A DNA stretch of 64,000 nt from Stigmatella erecta (GTDB lineage: Bacteria; Myxococcota; Myxococcia; Myxococcales; Myxococcaceae): contig NZ_FOIJ01000003.1 in assembly GCF_900111745.1 (NCBI RefSeq), forward strand, positions 620,001 to 684,000, read 5' to 3'. Positions 33,201-41,609 of the stretch are shown in pieces (positions within the stretch are counted from its first letter, which is position 1; each line of letters begins with the position of its first letter). The notes beneath the pieces were generated by a model. It did not search any database, was not told the DNA's origin, and saw nothing but the letters and a program-made list of their open reading frames with translations. The translations under genes and the position numbers were made by a program.

Positions 33201-35383
33201 TCCCGGAGCGCCGCCAGCGCCTCCTCCAGCAGGAGCCGCTCTTGCCGCTCCCGCTCGAACGCCTCCCCCATCTGGGAAGTCGCGGCCTCCGCGCGGGACC
33301 GCCCCTGGCGCTCCTCCTCGAACGCATCCTTATATGCGGCGAGTTCCCGCGTCAGCGCCTCCGCGCGCTGCTGCCCGGCCTCGGCGTTCTTGCCCAGGGT
33401 ATGGAGCGCCGCCTCTGACTCGGCCAGCTGCCGCAGGAGCGCATCATGCGCCTCCTTCAGCGCTTCGGCCTGCTCCTCGGCCTGGGCCAGCGCGAGGACG
33501 CCTTCTGTCCGCGCCGAGGACTCGGTCTGGAGCTGGGCGGCGAGAGCCTTCACCTGCTGTTCGAGCGCCTCGCGCCCCAACGTCTCCCCGGCGAGCTGGG
33601 CCACCAGCGCCTCGGTCCGCTCCTGCGCCTCGGTCACCACCTGCTCGAGCCGCTGCGTTCCCAGCTCGCGCTCCGCGTCGAGCGCCTGCGCGAACGTCGC
33701 CGAGGCCTTCTCGCGGTCCTCCTCCAGGTCCACCATGCGCTCACGCGCCGCCTGGAGGGCCTCCTCGAGCTTCTCCGCCGCCTCGCGGGCCTGCGCCTCC
33801 TCGCGCTGGAGGGCCTCCAGCTGTGCCTTCCCGCGGGCCGCGTCCGACCGCGCCGCCTCCAGCTCGGTCTCCAGCCCGCGCTGGGCCGACTCATGCATGA
33901 GCCGCTGCTGCTCGGCCTCATGGCGCTTGGACTCGGCGGCGGCGGCGCGTTGCCGGTTCTCCTCCAGCCCCCGCGCCAGCTGGGCCAGCTCCGCGTCCTT
34001 CATCAGCAGGGCGTCGGCGGAAGCGCGGGCCTCCTGCTGGGCCTGGGCCAGCTCCTCCTTGAGGTGCTCCACCGCGGCGAGCGCCGAGGAATACTGTCCG
34101 GCGATGCGCAGCTCGCGCTCCCGCGCCGCCTCGGCGTAGCGCCGGCGATCCTCGGCCTGCTCCTGCGCCCGGTCCGCGGCGATCCGGTCCTTCTCCCGGT
34201 CGATGCGCAGGTTGGAGAGCTCATCCTGCAAATCCCTCACCTGGGCGTACGCCTGGGTCAGCCGCTCCCGCGTCTCCTCCAGGGAGGCCCCTGCCTCCTC
34301 GCGGCGGGCCCGCTCCAGCCGGTGGGCCTCCTGCGCGGCCAGGACCTGGACGCTGGCCTCGGTCTGGGCGCGCTGGGCCTGCTCCATCTCCAGGCGCTGC
34401 TGCGTCAGGCGCCGCTCGGCATCGGTGAGCCGCTCCTGGAGCACCTGCATCTCCAGCTCCCGGCGGCGCAGCTTCGCGGCCAGCTCGTCCCGGTCCCGGG
34501 CCGCTTGGGGCGTCTGCCGCGCCTGCTCGAGCTGCGCGGCCAGCCGGGCCCCCTCCTCGCGCGCCACCTCCAGCGAGGGCTTGAGGGAGGCCACCTCCGC
34601 CTCGCGGTCGGACAGCTCCGCGCGCAGCTTGGAGACCACCTCCTTCAGCTTCCCGGTGCGCTCCTCCCAGCCCTTGGCGCGCTGGGCCACCTCATCCAAC
34701 CGGCCCCGGGTGAACGCGAGCGGCTCCGGGGGAAGCTGCACCCAGGTGGGGTCCACGCTGCGCGCCGGCTCCTGGCCGGCCACCACGACGAAGTAGGCGG
34801 CCTCGCCCCCGCGGATGAGCGAGCCATCCACCTGGAGCCCCTCTCCCCGCTCGAAGGCGAGCTGGTAGCCGAGCAAGGGGCTCTGGGTGGCCACCTCCAC
34901 GTGGGGAAAGTGGGGCGAGAGCACATCCAGAAGCTGCCCGTAGGTCGGCGGGGCGCCCTCCTCGACTTCCATGAGCTGCCACAGCGCCAGCCCGCCCGGG
35001 TTGCGCAGCCCGCCGATCAGGTGGCCCTGCTTGGCCACCAGCCGCGCCAGCTCCTCCAGCAGCGCCGGGGCCCGCACGTAGGGTGCGAGGTCCGCCACCA
35101 GCACCACGTCGAAGCTGCCCGGCTCCAGGTCGTCGAACACGTTGGCGCGGAAGCGCAGCGAGGGGCCCCCGTACGCCTTCTGCGCGGCCTCCACCGCGGC
35201 CAGGTCCGCATCGCAGGCCACCACCACGCGCGCGCCCCGCTCCAGGAGGAACCGGGCACTCTCGCCCCCCGTGGAGGCCACGGCGCCCACCTCGAGCACG
35301 CGGCGGCGGGCGCACAGACTCTCCGCGAAAATGTACCGGGGCAGCAGTTCACTGGGCCCCATGCGGCGAAAGGTTGGGTGCAT
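30248..35383 (-). CDS. Giant coiled-coil protein with N-terminal methyltransferase-like domain
   Basis: About 1,711 residues if started at ATG 35383 (MHPTFRRMGPSELLPRYIFAE); the longer frame to 35503 overlaps the divergent gene. Residues about 15-215 resemble a class I SAM methyltransferase: motif I VLEVGAVASTGGESARFLLE, acidic end of strand 2 (VVACDAD), and SFDVVLVADLAPYV. Motif I lacks the usual GxGxG, so SAM binding is uncertain. Residues about 240-1600 are unbroken heptads rich in Ala, Glu, Gln and Arg with many near-repeats of about 28-60 residues (EEALAxxREALEAERQxR). The last 100 residues are Pro-rich and disordered. It may be a long cytoplasmic scaffold, reminiscent of polarity and motility coiled-coil proteins, but I cannot assign a homologue. 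Confidence 0.75.
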   Translation of the reverse strand: MHPTFRRMGPSELLPRYIFAESLCARRRVLEVGAVASTGGESARFLLERGARVVVACDADLAAVEAAQKAYGGPSLRFRANVFDDLEPGSFDVVLVADLAPYVRAPALLEELARLVAKQGHLIGGLRNPGGLALWQLMEVEEGAPPTYGQLLDVLSPHFPHVEVATQSPLLGYQLAFERGEGLQVDGSLIRGGEAAYFVVVAGQEPARSVDPTWVQLPPEPLAFTRGRLDEVAQRAKGWEERTGKLKEVVSKLRAELSDREAEVASLKPSLEVAREEGARLAAQLEQARQTPQAARDRDELAAKLRRRELEMQVLQERLTDAERRLTQQRLEMEQAQRAQTEASVQVLAAQEAHRLERARREEAGASLEETRERLTQAYAQVRDLQDELSNLRIDREKDRIAADRAQEQAEDRRRYAEAARERELRIAGQYSSALAAVEHLKEELAQAQQEARASADALLMKDAELAQLARGLEENRQRAAAAESKRHEAEQQRLMHESAQRGLETELEAARSDAARGKAQLEALQREEAQAREAAEKLEEALQAARERMVDLEEDREKASATFAQALDAERELGTQRLEQVVTEAQERTEALVAQLAGETLGREALEQQVKALAAQLQTESSARTEGVLALAQAEEQAEALKEAHDALLRQLAESEAALHTLGKNAEAGQQRAEALTRELAAYKDAFEEERQGRSRAEAATSQMGEAFERERQERLLLEEALAALRETVESERAERTRSEEALARQREAFEAERQQRLQGEALLAGARETLETEQQLRLQGDAAWAQAQAELAQLRAAWASEQELRAQTVLAAEQLQAALASERTGRAEEAGVLASVQAALALEQQQRREVEAAQARLQEELAEAQGARTRGEEALALARAESGEGLEARRGLEAVLAEAREALSTETQARSLAEETLAQVRVSLEEAREALGAETQARAQAEDKGAQLQAALDAEKAQRAQAEAESGEELQARRALDAALAEVREALNAEREGRSQVEETLARVRAELTLAQARHAQVETALAHSQAALAAERQGRTEGEAGLSQLRAELEAERTQRETIETELGHAQESLDTEQGAREQIAALLADARRGWDAEREARTLLGTELDAAREEEEALKARLEEQQIAATQSKALLAQEQGWNTQRLAQEEAREAELQAAVDRLEADKASVETAAREQQAALEARLSQARTAEAEARAAHEAEQARLSAVQQSLAEAEARAQRLAAQVEAFETSRQAAAAQLAEREAALKDLSAQVERVEARAREAEAQGAQFTGVLASREQALAQAQEEQAAVLAEREALRAEVARQGMALQGMQRALGERDMRLAQMEAQLGETQARLMSEHEQLELLGVQLQSARRFAGRASAAEASLEAERAALETLRAELTSLQESLQAEQARIQRMEAERTAWDAEREQLRAEARQAQEALSTEQDRARQAGSTLERVQSELTVAKAARVRLESRVMTLESSSAESARAQDAERTRERQEAEESSRQREKEGQELAERLAALQAEHALLKEQVESLGAEKTVLLEDQSRLEGRVQELTARLETPAVDPALTAELALLREQSEAATSESKALREELARKIAQEEDLQRGLAERAEQLEALQRRLSASDAELAALRRPAAPFPDPPRAEPVGQRPTPLAVSQPPVRTPVPVPAAPVRRPTSSGVSKPPVLTPAGGPGAPPVLTPKPAPRPGTAVTPAPVPSKGEGKE

Positions 35384-35492
35384 GGGTGTGTTCGCGAGGT
35401 AGGAGTATATCCGTGGGGCTTCAGGTCCCAAGGAAAGCGCCGCGGCCCGGAGCCTTCGGGAGGGCGGCCGAACGAATGGAGGGCAGGAGATC

Positions 35493-36296
35493 ATGAACGG
35501 CACACCCCCGCAGGGCTTCGGCTACCGCGCGAAGAAGACGTTCACCCGGTTGATGGTGGTGGCGCTGATCCTCGCCATGGGCGGGGCGGTGCTGTTCCTG
35601 CTCTCCCAGCTCAACGCCCGCACCTTCACGCTGGACCTGTCCAACGGCCAGCTCGTGGTGATGAAGGGCCGGATGCTGCCCGCGGGCGCGGTGCCCTACC
35701 GCCCCGGCGACGCGGCCCTGGCGGACACGTACGCGCCCATTCCCGTGGAGGGCCACGACGTCACCCCGCTCATCACCCAGCGCTTCAGCGAGCGCGAGGA
35801 GCTGGACCGGGCCCTGTTCCAGTTCCTGGAGGCCCTGGCGCGGCCGCGCATCGCCTCGGACGAGCCGGAGCGCATCGAGCGCGGCGTCTACTACCTGCGG
35901 CGGGCCGAGCGCTTCTCCGGGCTGAGCCAGGAGCAGCGCACCACCCTCAAGGGGCTCCAGGCGGAGGTGGCCTACTACCAGGCCCGGCAGAAGCTGGAGG
36001 ACGCGCGCAAGCTCATCGCCGAGGCCCTGGGGCAGCTGCGGCTGGCGGCCGAGAGCAACAACCGGCACTCGCGCAACGCCCACCAGATGCTCACCGTGGT
36101 CAGCCCCCCCACCACGGCCCTGGAGGACGCGCTCCGGGAGGCCGTCCACACGCTGAGCGCGCCCCGGTCCAAGGACGAGCCCCCCGCCCCCGCCCCGGCG
36201 GCCCCTCCCACCGCCCCGGCCCCGCAGCCTGCGGGCGAGGAGCCCCTCCTGCCCGGCCAGCCCCTGGCCCCGGATGCGGGCAGTGGGGAACCGTGA
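35493..36296 (+). CDS. Single-pass membrane protein, hypothetical
   Basis: A 267-residue protein with a short cytoplasmic N-terminus, one helix (about 19-38, LMVVALILAMGGAVLFLLSQL), a beta-like segment (ARTFTLDLSNGQLVVMKGRM), then helices with TPR-like spacing (about residues 110-205) and a Pro/Ala-rich tail of 45 residues. GGAGGG and AGGAG precede ATG 35493. The periplasmic domain is not one I recognise. It is divergent from the giant coiled-coil gene, from which it is separated by about 110 bases, so a shared control region and a related role are possible. Confidence 0.72.
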   Translation: MNGTPPQGFGYRAKKTFTRLMVVALILAMGGAVLFLLSQLNARTFTLDLSNGQLVVMKGRMLPAGAVPYRPGDAALADTYAPIPVEGHDVTPLITQRFSEREELDRALFQFLEALARPRIASDEPERIERGVYYLRRAERFSGLSQEQRTTLKGLQAEVAYYQARQKLEDARKLIAEALGQLRLAAESNNRHSRNAHQMLTVVSPPTTALEDALREAVHTLSAPRSKDEPPAPAPAAPPTAPAPQPAGEEPLLPGQPLAPDAGSGEP

Positions 36297-36311
36297 CGTG
36301 TCCTACATCAT

Positions 36312-36336
36312 CCGACTGTTTTCTACCAACAGTCGG
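36312..36336. repeat. Perfect 9-base inverted repeat upstream of nrdA
   Basis: CCGACTGTT, seven-base spacer TTCTACC, AACAGTCGG. It follows the stop of the membrane-protein gene by about 15 bases. There is no T-tract after it, so it is either a factor-assisted terminator or a protein-binding site. Confidence 0.55.
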
Positions 36337-36339
36337 GGA

Positions 36340-36359
36340 CTGATCATAATGTGATCATA
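36340..36359. promoter_or_regulatory. AT-rich twin TGATCA site, operator candidate
   Basis: Two TGATCA palindromes (36341-36346 and 36352-36357) separated by five bases, 11 bases centre to centre, i.e. about one helical turn. This is AT-rich in a very GC-rich region and lies about 65 bases upstream of the nrdA -35 element. A regulator site is plausible; no family is assigned. Confidence 0.35.
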
Positions 36360-36421
36360 GATTGCAAACGCCGATCCCACGCCCGGTGGGGTCGTTGGGC
36401 TGACAAACACTAGCTGTCGCG

Positions 36422-36450
36422 TTGACAGGTCAAGCCCCCCCCCATACCTT
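36422..36450 (+). promoter_or_regulatory. Probable housekeeping promoter of nrdAB
   Basis: Consensus -35 TTGACA at 36422-36427, 17-base spacer, -10 TACCTT at 36445-36450. Transcription would start near 36457, leaving a leader of about 140 bases. The -35 is part of a small inverted repeat CTGTC-GCGTT-GACAG (36414-36428), which could let a repressor cover it. Confidence 0.6.
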
Positions 36451-36594
36451 GTGCCTGTCCGAGGGGGCGCCCGGAACCCCGGCAGCCCTCCCAGGACCCC
36501 CCCAAAACGCACGACGAGGTGCGTCAAGCCACCTTCCGGTCCCCGGACGGGAGGGGTGCGTCTTGCCGTGTCCTTTCTTTGGAGTGAGCCGACC

Positions 36595-39084
36595 GTGACC
36601 ATCGAAACCCCCATGAAGTCGCCTGCCGTGCCCCCCCTGGCCCCGTCTTCGCCGGCCGCCAGCGAGCAGGGCCCGACGATGATGCGGGTGCGCAAGCGCA
36701 ATGGCTCCTCGGAGCCGGTGGACCTCAACAAGATTGTCCGCGCGGTGGGGCGCTGCTGCTCCGGGCTGACACGGGTGGACGCGCTCCGGGTGTCCACGAA
36801 GACCATCAGCGGCCTGTATGACGGGGCCACCACGCGCGAGCTGGACAGCCTGTCCATCCAGACGGCCGCGGCGCTCATCGTCGAGGAGCCCGAGTACGCG
36901 CGCCTGTCGGCCCGCCTGCTGGCCACCTTCATCCAGAAGGAGGTCTCCAACCAGGAGATCCACTCCTTCTCGCAGTCGGTGGCCGCCGGCCACAAGCACG
37001 GGCTCATCGCGGACCGGCTGCTGCAGTTCGTCCAGACGAACGCGCGCAAGCTGAACGCGGCGGTGGAGGGCTCGCGCAACGACTTGTTCGAGTACTTCGG
37101 CCTGCGGACCGTGTACGACCGCTACCTGCTGAAGAACCCGCAGACGCGGGAGGTCATCGAGACGCCGCAGGACTTCTTCCTGCGCGTGGCGTGCGCCCTG
37201 ACGGACACGGCCAAGGACGCCATCGAGCTGTACCGGCTGTTCAGCTCGCTGGAGTACCTGCCCAGCTCCCCCACCCTGTTCAACGCGGGCACGCGGCACG
37301 AGCAGCTCTCCAGCTGCTTCCTGCTGGACTCGCCCTTGGACGAGCTGGACTCCATCTACCGGAAGTACACGGACATCGCGATGCTGTCGAAGTTCTCCGG
37401 CGGCATCGGCGTGGCGTACCACCGGGTGCGCGCGCGCGGCTCGCTCATCCGCTCCACCAACGGGCACTCCAACGGCATCGTCCCCTGGCTGAAGACGCTG
37501 GATGCGTCCGTGGCGGCGGTAAACCAGGGCGGCAAGCGCAAGGGCGCCTGCTGCGTGTACCTGGAGACGTGGCACGCGGACATCGAGGACTTCCTCGAGC
37601 TGCGGGACAACACCGGTGACGACGCGCGGCGCACGCACAACCTGAACCTGGCCAACTGGGTGTCGGACCTCTTCATGCGCCGGGTGGAGGCGGACCAAGA
37701 GTGGTCGCTGTTCGACCCGAAGGGGGTGCCCCACCTGACGGACCTGTACGGCGAGGCCTTCGAGCGCGCCTACGCCGAGGCCGAGGCCCAGGGGCTGGCC
37801 GCGCGCAAGGTGAAGGCCCGCGACCTGTACGCCCGGATGATGAAGACGCTGGCGCAGACGGGCAACGGCTGGATGACCTTCAAGGACATCAGCAACCGCA
37901 AGAGCAACCAGACGGGCCAGGACGGCAACGTCATCCACCTGTCCAACCTGTGCACCGAGATTCTCGAGGTGACGAACGCCTCGGAGACGGCGGTGTGCAA
38001 CCTGGGCTCGCTGAACCTGGGCCGGATGATCTCCAACGGCGCGTTCGACTTCGAGCGCCTGCGGGCCAACGTGCAGCTGGCCATCCGGCAGCTCGACCGG
38101 GTCATCGACCTCAACTACTACCCCATCGCCACGGCGGCGGCCTCGAACAGCCGCTGGCGCCCGGTGGGGCTGGGGCTGATGGGGCTCCAGGACGTGTTCT
38201 TCCAGCTGCGCATGCCCTTCGACGCCCCCGAGGCCCGGGCGCTCTCGAAGAAGATCTCCGAGGAGATCTACTTCTCGGCGCTGACCACCTCGGCGGACCT
38301 GGCCGAGCAGCACGGCCCGCACCAGGCCTTCCAGGAGACGCGCGCGGCGCGCGGCGAGCTGCAGTTCGACGCCTGGGGCGTGGTGCCCGAGGACACGGCG
38401 CGCTGGAGCGCGCTGCGCGAGCGCATCCAGAAGGTGGGCCTGCGCAACTCGCTGATGATCGCCATCGCGCCCACGGCCACCATCGCCTCCATCGCCGGCT
38501 GCTACGAGTGCATCGAGCCGCAGGTCTCCAACCTCTTCAAGCGCGAGACGCTCTCGGGTGACTTCCTCCAGGTGAACAAGTACCTGGTGAGGGACCTGCA
38601 GGCGCTGGGGCAGTGGAACGACGCCATGCGCTCGAAGCTGAAGCTGGCCGAGGGCAGCGTGCAGGACCTGACCGAGCTGCCCTCGGACCTGAAGGCCATC
38701 TACCGGACGGCGTGGGAGGTGCCCATGCGCTCGCTCATCGACATGGCCGCCGACCGCGGGGCCTTCATCGACCAGAGCCAGTCGCTGAACCTCTTCGTGG
38801 AGGCGCCGAACATCGGGAAGATGTCCTCGATGTACTTCTACGCGTGGCAGAAGGGGCTGAAGACCACCTATTACATGCGCTCGCGCCCCGCGACGCGCAT
38901 CGCCAAGACGACGGTGGGCACCCCCCAGGCCCAGGGCACCTCGGCCGCGCCGAACATGCCCATGGCGAGCGCCGCCCCGGCCCAGGCCCAGGCGCCTGCC
39001 CCGGAGGCCGCGCCCAAGTACACCGAGTCCGAGGCGGTGGCGTGCTCGCTGGAGAACCCGGAGATGTGCGAGGCGTGCCAGTAG
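36595..39084 (+). CDS. nrdA: Ribonucleoside-diphosphate reductase class Ia alpha subunit
   Basis: An 829-residue catalytic subunit reducing ribonucleoside diphosphates to deoxy forms. An ATP-cone (RVRKRNGSSEPVDLNKIVRA..., about residues 35-120) provides allosteric control. Active-site cysteines are Cys241 in SSCFLLDSP, the thiyl Cys453 in NLCTEILEV, and Cys468 in VCNLGSLNL. The C-terminal shuttle pair is Cys825/Cys828 in MCEACQ, after an Ala/Pro/Gln linker of about 60 residues. GTG 36595 is chosen because GGAG lies ten bases upstream and the frame-opening ATG at 36451 would fall on the promoter -10; ATG 36613 is possible. It is 52 bases ahead of nrdB. Confidence 0.95.
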   Translation: MTIETPMKSPAVPPLAPSSPAASEQGPTMMRVRKRNGSSEPVDLNKIVRAVGRCCSGLTRVDALRVSTKTISGLYDGATTRELDSLSIQTAAALIVEEPEYARLSARLLATFIQKEVSNQEIHSFSQSVAAGHKHGLIADRLLQFVQTNARKLNAAVEGSRNDLFEYFGLRTVYDRYLLKNPQTREVIETPQDFFLRVACALTDTAKDAIELYRLFSSLEYLPSSPTLFNAGTRHEQLSSCFLLDSPLDELDSIYRKYTDIAMLSKFSGGIGVAYHRVRARGSLIRSTNGHSNGIVPWLKTLDASVAAVNQGGKRKGACCVYLETWHADIEDFLELRDNTGDDARRTHNLNLANWVSDLFMRRVEADQEWSLFDPKGVPHLTDLYGEAFERAYAEAEAQGLAARKVKARDLYARMMKTLAQTGNGWMTFKDISNRKSNQTGQDGNVIHLSNLCTEILEVTNASETAVCNLGSLNLGRMISNGAFDFERLRANVQLAIRQLDRVIDLNYYPIATAAASNSRWRPVGLGLMGLQDVFFQLRMPFDAPEARALSKKISEEIYFSALTTSADLAEQHGPHQAFQETRAARGELQFDAWGVVPEDTARWSALRERIQKVGLRNSLMIAIAPTATIASIAGCYECIEPQVSNLFKRETLSGDFLQVNKYLVRDLQALGQWNDAMRSKLKLAEGSVQDLTELPSDLKAIYRTAWEVPMRSLIDMAADRGAFIDQSQSLNLFVEAPNIGKMSSMYFYAWQKGLKTTYYMRSRPATRIAKTTVGTPQAQGTSAAPNMPMASAAPAQAQAPAPEAAPKYTESEAVACSLENPEMCEACQ

Positions 39085-39136
39085 GCCGCCCCCGCCCGTC
39101 CCCACCCCTTTTCACGCTGTACCGAGGTCGCCGCCG

Positions 39137-40147
39137 ATGCTGCTGAACGCTGGAATGAACCTGACGCTGCGCCCGATGGCGTACCCGGTCTTCTTCGAGA
39201 TGTACCGCAACGCCATCAAGAACACCTGGACGGTGGAGGAGGTGGACTTCTCCACGGACCTGGTGGACCTGCGCGGCAAGATGACGGACGCGGAGCGCCA
39301 CCTGATTCACCGGCTGGTGGCGTTCTTCGCCACGGGTGACTCCATCGTGGGCAACAACCTGGTGCTCAACCTCTACAAGCACCTGAACGCCCCCGAGGCG
39401 CGCATGTACCTGTCGCGCCAGCTCTACGAGGAGGCGCTGCACGTCCAGTTCTACCTGACGCTGCTGGACACGTACGTGCCGGACCCGGCGGACCGGGCCA
39501 AGGCGTTCGCCGCCATCGACAACATCCCCTCCATCCAGCGCAAGGCGCGCTTCTGCCTCAAGTGGATGGACTCCATCAACGACTTGGCGGAGCTGAAGAC
39601 GCGCGAGGACCGGCGGCGGTTCCTGCTGAACCTCATCTGCTTCGCCGGCTGCATCGAGGGGCTCTTCTTCTTCGCGGCGTTCGCGTACGTGTACTTCCTG
39701 CGCAGCAAGGGCCTGCTGCACGGGCTGGCGGCGGGCACCAACTGGGTCTTCCGGGACGAGAGCGCGCACATGACGTTCGCGTTCGAGGCCATCCGGGTGG
39801 CGCGCCAGGAGGAGCCGGACCTGTTCGACGCGCGGATGCAGGAGGACGTGGTGGCGATGATGCGCGAGGCGGTCGAGTGCGAGACGCTCTTCGCGCAGGA
39901 CCTGCTGAGCGGCGGCGTGGCGGGCCTGTCCGTGCAGGAGATGCGGCAGTACCTGGAGTACGTGGCCGACCAGCGCCTGATGATGCTGGGCATGGCGCCG
40001 GTGTTCCGGGTGAAGAACTCCCTGCCCTTCATGGACCTGCAGGACGTGCAGGAGCTCACCAACTTCTTCGAGCGCCGGGTGAGCGCCTACCAGGTGGGCC
40101 TGGGCGTGGGCGCGGCGAACGACGTCATCCTCGACGCCGCGTTCTGA
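39137..40147 (+). CDS. nrdB: Ribonucleoside-diphosphate reductase beta subunit
   Basis: A 336-residue ferritin-fold radical subunit. Metal ligands and the radical site are visible: Asp68 in FFATGDSIV, Glu99 and His102 in EEALHVQFY, radical Tyr106 (matching Escherichia coli Tyr122 spacing E-x2-H-x3-Y), Glu in CFAGCIEGLFF, and Glu/His in RDESAHMTF. It therefore should form a tyrosyl radical rather than a Mn/Fe Phe-type centre. GAGGT eight bases upstream supports ATG 39137. The C-terminal tail GVGAANDVILDAAF would bind NrdA. Followed by a strong hairpin. Confidence 0.95.
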   Translation: MLLNAGMNLTLRPMAYPVFFEMYRNAIKNTWTVEEVDFSTDLVDLRGKMTDAERHLIHRLVAFFATGDSIVGNNLVLNLYKHLNAPEARMYLSRQLYEEALHVQFYLTLLDTYVPDPADRAKAFAAIDNIPSIQRKARFCLKWMDSINDLAELKTREDRRRFLLNLICFAGCIEGLFFFAAFAYVYFLRSKGLLHGLAAGTNWVFRDESAHMTFAFEAIRVARQEEPDLFDARMQEDVVAMMREAVECETLFAQDLLSGGVAGLSVQEMRQYLEYVADQRLMMLGMAPVFRVKNSLPFMDLQDVQELTNFFERRVSAYQVGLGVGAANDVILDAAF

Positions 40148-40157
40148 AGCCGCGGCG

Positions 40158-40180
40158 GGGGCCCCCTGGCGGGGGGCCCC
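40158..40180. terminator. Strong GC hairpin between nrdB and hpt
   Basis: Stem GGGGCCCCC with partner GGGGGCCCC and a five-base loop, in the 39-base gap between the converging nrdB and hpt genes. It lacks a T-tract on either side; terminator function for both genes is inferred from stem strength and location. Confidence 0.6.
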
Positions 40181-40186
40181 ACCGGC

Positions 40187-40720
40187 CTACTTGCCCTTCA
40201 TGACGCCGATGAAGGGCACGTTGCGGTACTTCTCGGCGTAGTCCAGGCCGTAGCCCACGACGAACACGTCATCGATGACGAAGCCCTTGTAGTCGATGTC
40301 CACCTTCGTCCGGGCGCGCGAGGGCTTCTCCAGGAGCGAGGCCACCTTCACGGACGCGGGGTGCCGCGCCCGGAGGTTCTCCAGCAGGAAGCCCATGGTG
40401 AGCCCCGTGTCGATGATGTCCTCGATGACGAGCAGGTGCTTGCCCGCCATGGGCTTGCTCACGTCCGTGGTGATGCGCACCTCGCCCGTCGTCTCCGTGC
40501 CGCCCTGGTAGGACGACACGCCCAGGAACTCGAGCGTCAGCGGCAGGTCGATGCTCCGGGCCAGGTCCATGGCGAAGAACGTCGAGCCCTTGAGCACGCA
40601 GACGAGCGTCAGCTCCTTGCCCTGATAGTCCCGGGTAATCTCCGCGCCCATCTCGCGGATGCGCGCCTGGAGCTTCGCCTCGTCAATCAGCGTACCCACA
40701 TCTTTTTCGTAGAAAGCCAC
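40187..40720 (-). CDS. hpt: Hypoxanthine phosphoribosyltransferase
   Basis: A 177-residue purine salvage enzyme joining hypoxanthine (or guanine) to PRPP. The PRPP-binding motif is VIEDIIDTGLTM; the substrate-side LVCVLKGSTFFAMDLARSI with the cis-peptide LKG and the C-terminal VVGYGLDYAEKYRNVPFIGV are typical. GTG 40720 is preferred: GGAG lies five bases upstream and the protein then starts VAFYEKDVGTLID like homologues; the longer frame to 40801 overlaps the tdk end. It faces nrdAB and lies 81 bases downstream of tdk on the same strand, a salvage pair. Confidence 0.93.
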   Translation of the reverse strand: MAFYEKDVGTLIDEAKLQARIREMGAEITRDYQGKELTLVCVLKGSTFFAMDLARSIDLPLTLEFLGVSSYQGGTETTGEVRITTDVSKPMAGKHLLVIEDIIDTGLTMGFLLENLRARHPASVKVASLLEKPSRARTKVDIDYKGFVIDDVFVVGYGLDYAEKYRNVPFIGVMKGK

Positions 40721-40801
40721 GGCGTCTCCACTGCGCGGTGTTGAGGAAAAAAGTTCCCCCCGGGGGCACCTGCCTGCCCACCGGGAGTGCCCCCCGTCCA
40801 C

Positions 40802-41401
40802 TCAGTCGAACAGCTCCATCGTCTGCGGCGGCGTGGCCTCGGTGGGCTCGCCCAGGTGGCAGCGGCGGCACCGGGCCTCGTAGGCCCCCGCGGCCCCCAC
40901 CACCACCCGCGCTTCGCTGGACACCAGGCGCTGGGAGCGGTTGGCGGGATTGCCGCACACCACACAGATGGCGAGCTGCTTCGTCACGTACTCGGCCACG
41001 GCCAGCAGCTGCGGCATCGGCTCGAAGGGCCGGCCCTGGTAGTCCTGATCCAGCCCCGCGCAGATGACGCGGACGCCCCGGTAGGCCAGCGCCTCACACA
41101 CCTGGACGACTTCGGGCCCGAAAAATTGGACCTCATCAATACCGACCACCTGTGTGTCAGACGACAGATGGTAGAAAATTTCTTCAGCCCGTTCGATGGG
41201 GGTGGAGGTGAGCTTGAGCTGTGAGTGGCTCACCACCTGCGTCTCGTCATAGCGGTCATCGACCTTCGGTTTGAAGACCTGGACCCGCTGTTTGCCGTAG
41301 ACGGCGCGCTTCACGCGGCGAATCAGTTCCTCCGTTTTTCCGGAGAACATCGAGCCGCAGATGACTTCTATCCACCCGATATCTTTGGGGAATTGGTGCA
41401 C
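40802..41401 (-). CDS. tdk: Thymidine kinase
   Basis: A 199-residue type II thymidine kinase. The P-loop is CGSMFSGKTEELIRR (residues 15-29), the DEVQFF motif (Walker B) follows at about 98, the lasso Cys pairs for zinc are CVVCG and CRRCH, and GLDQDYQGRPF is the usual nucleoside loop lead-in. Start is GTG 41401 with GGGAG six bases upstream. It is followed by hpt on the same strand, and both lie next to nrdAB, forming a deoxynucleotide supply neighbourhood. Confidence 0.95.
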   Translation of the reverse strand: MHQFPKDIGWIEVICGSMFSGKTEELIRRVKRAVYGKQRVQVFKPKVDDRYDETQVVSHSQLKLTSTPIERAEEIFYHLSSDTQVVGIDEVQFFGPEVVQVCEALAYRGVRVICAGLDQDYQGRPFEPMPQLLAVAEYVTKQLAICVVCGNPANRSQRLVSSEARVVVGAAGAYEARCRRCHLGEPTEATPPQTMELFD

Positions 41402-41609
41402 GAGAGGCTCCCCCGTCCGCTCTGGCGGAGGGCGCGGGGATACTCCGTCACGGCCCCCATGGAGTCAATCTTCCCGCCGCGGCCCCCGCCCCCGGGCGGC
41501 GGCGGCCATCCCTGGAAAGCCCGCCTCCCCGCCTGCTCTTCCGGGTGACTCCAGCGGTTGGCAAGGCTCTTGAAGGAAGGTCCTCCCAGGTTCACACGGG
41601 AGGCGACAG

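Noticed and set aside
29666-33418. Very long plus-strand open frame (1,250 codons) opposite dapF and the coiled-coil gene
   Set aside because: It is a GC-rich shadow frame dominated by Leu, Arg and Gly with no family motif; the minus-strand genes explain the region.
36401-36455. Possible pair of NrdR boxes (ACACTAGCTGT and CATACCTTGTG)
   Set aside because: Centre-to-centre distance is about 34 bases rather than the usual 31-32 and the half-sites match poorly.
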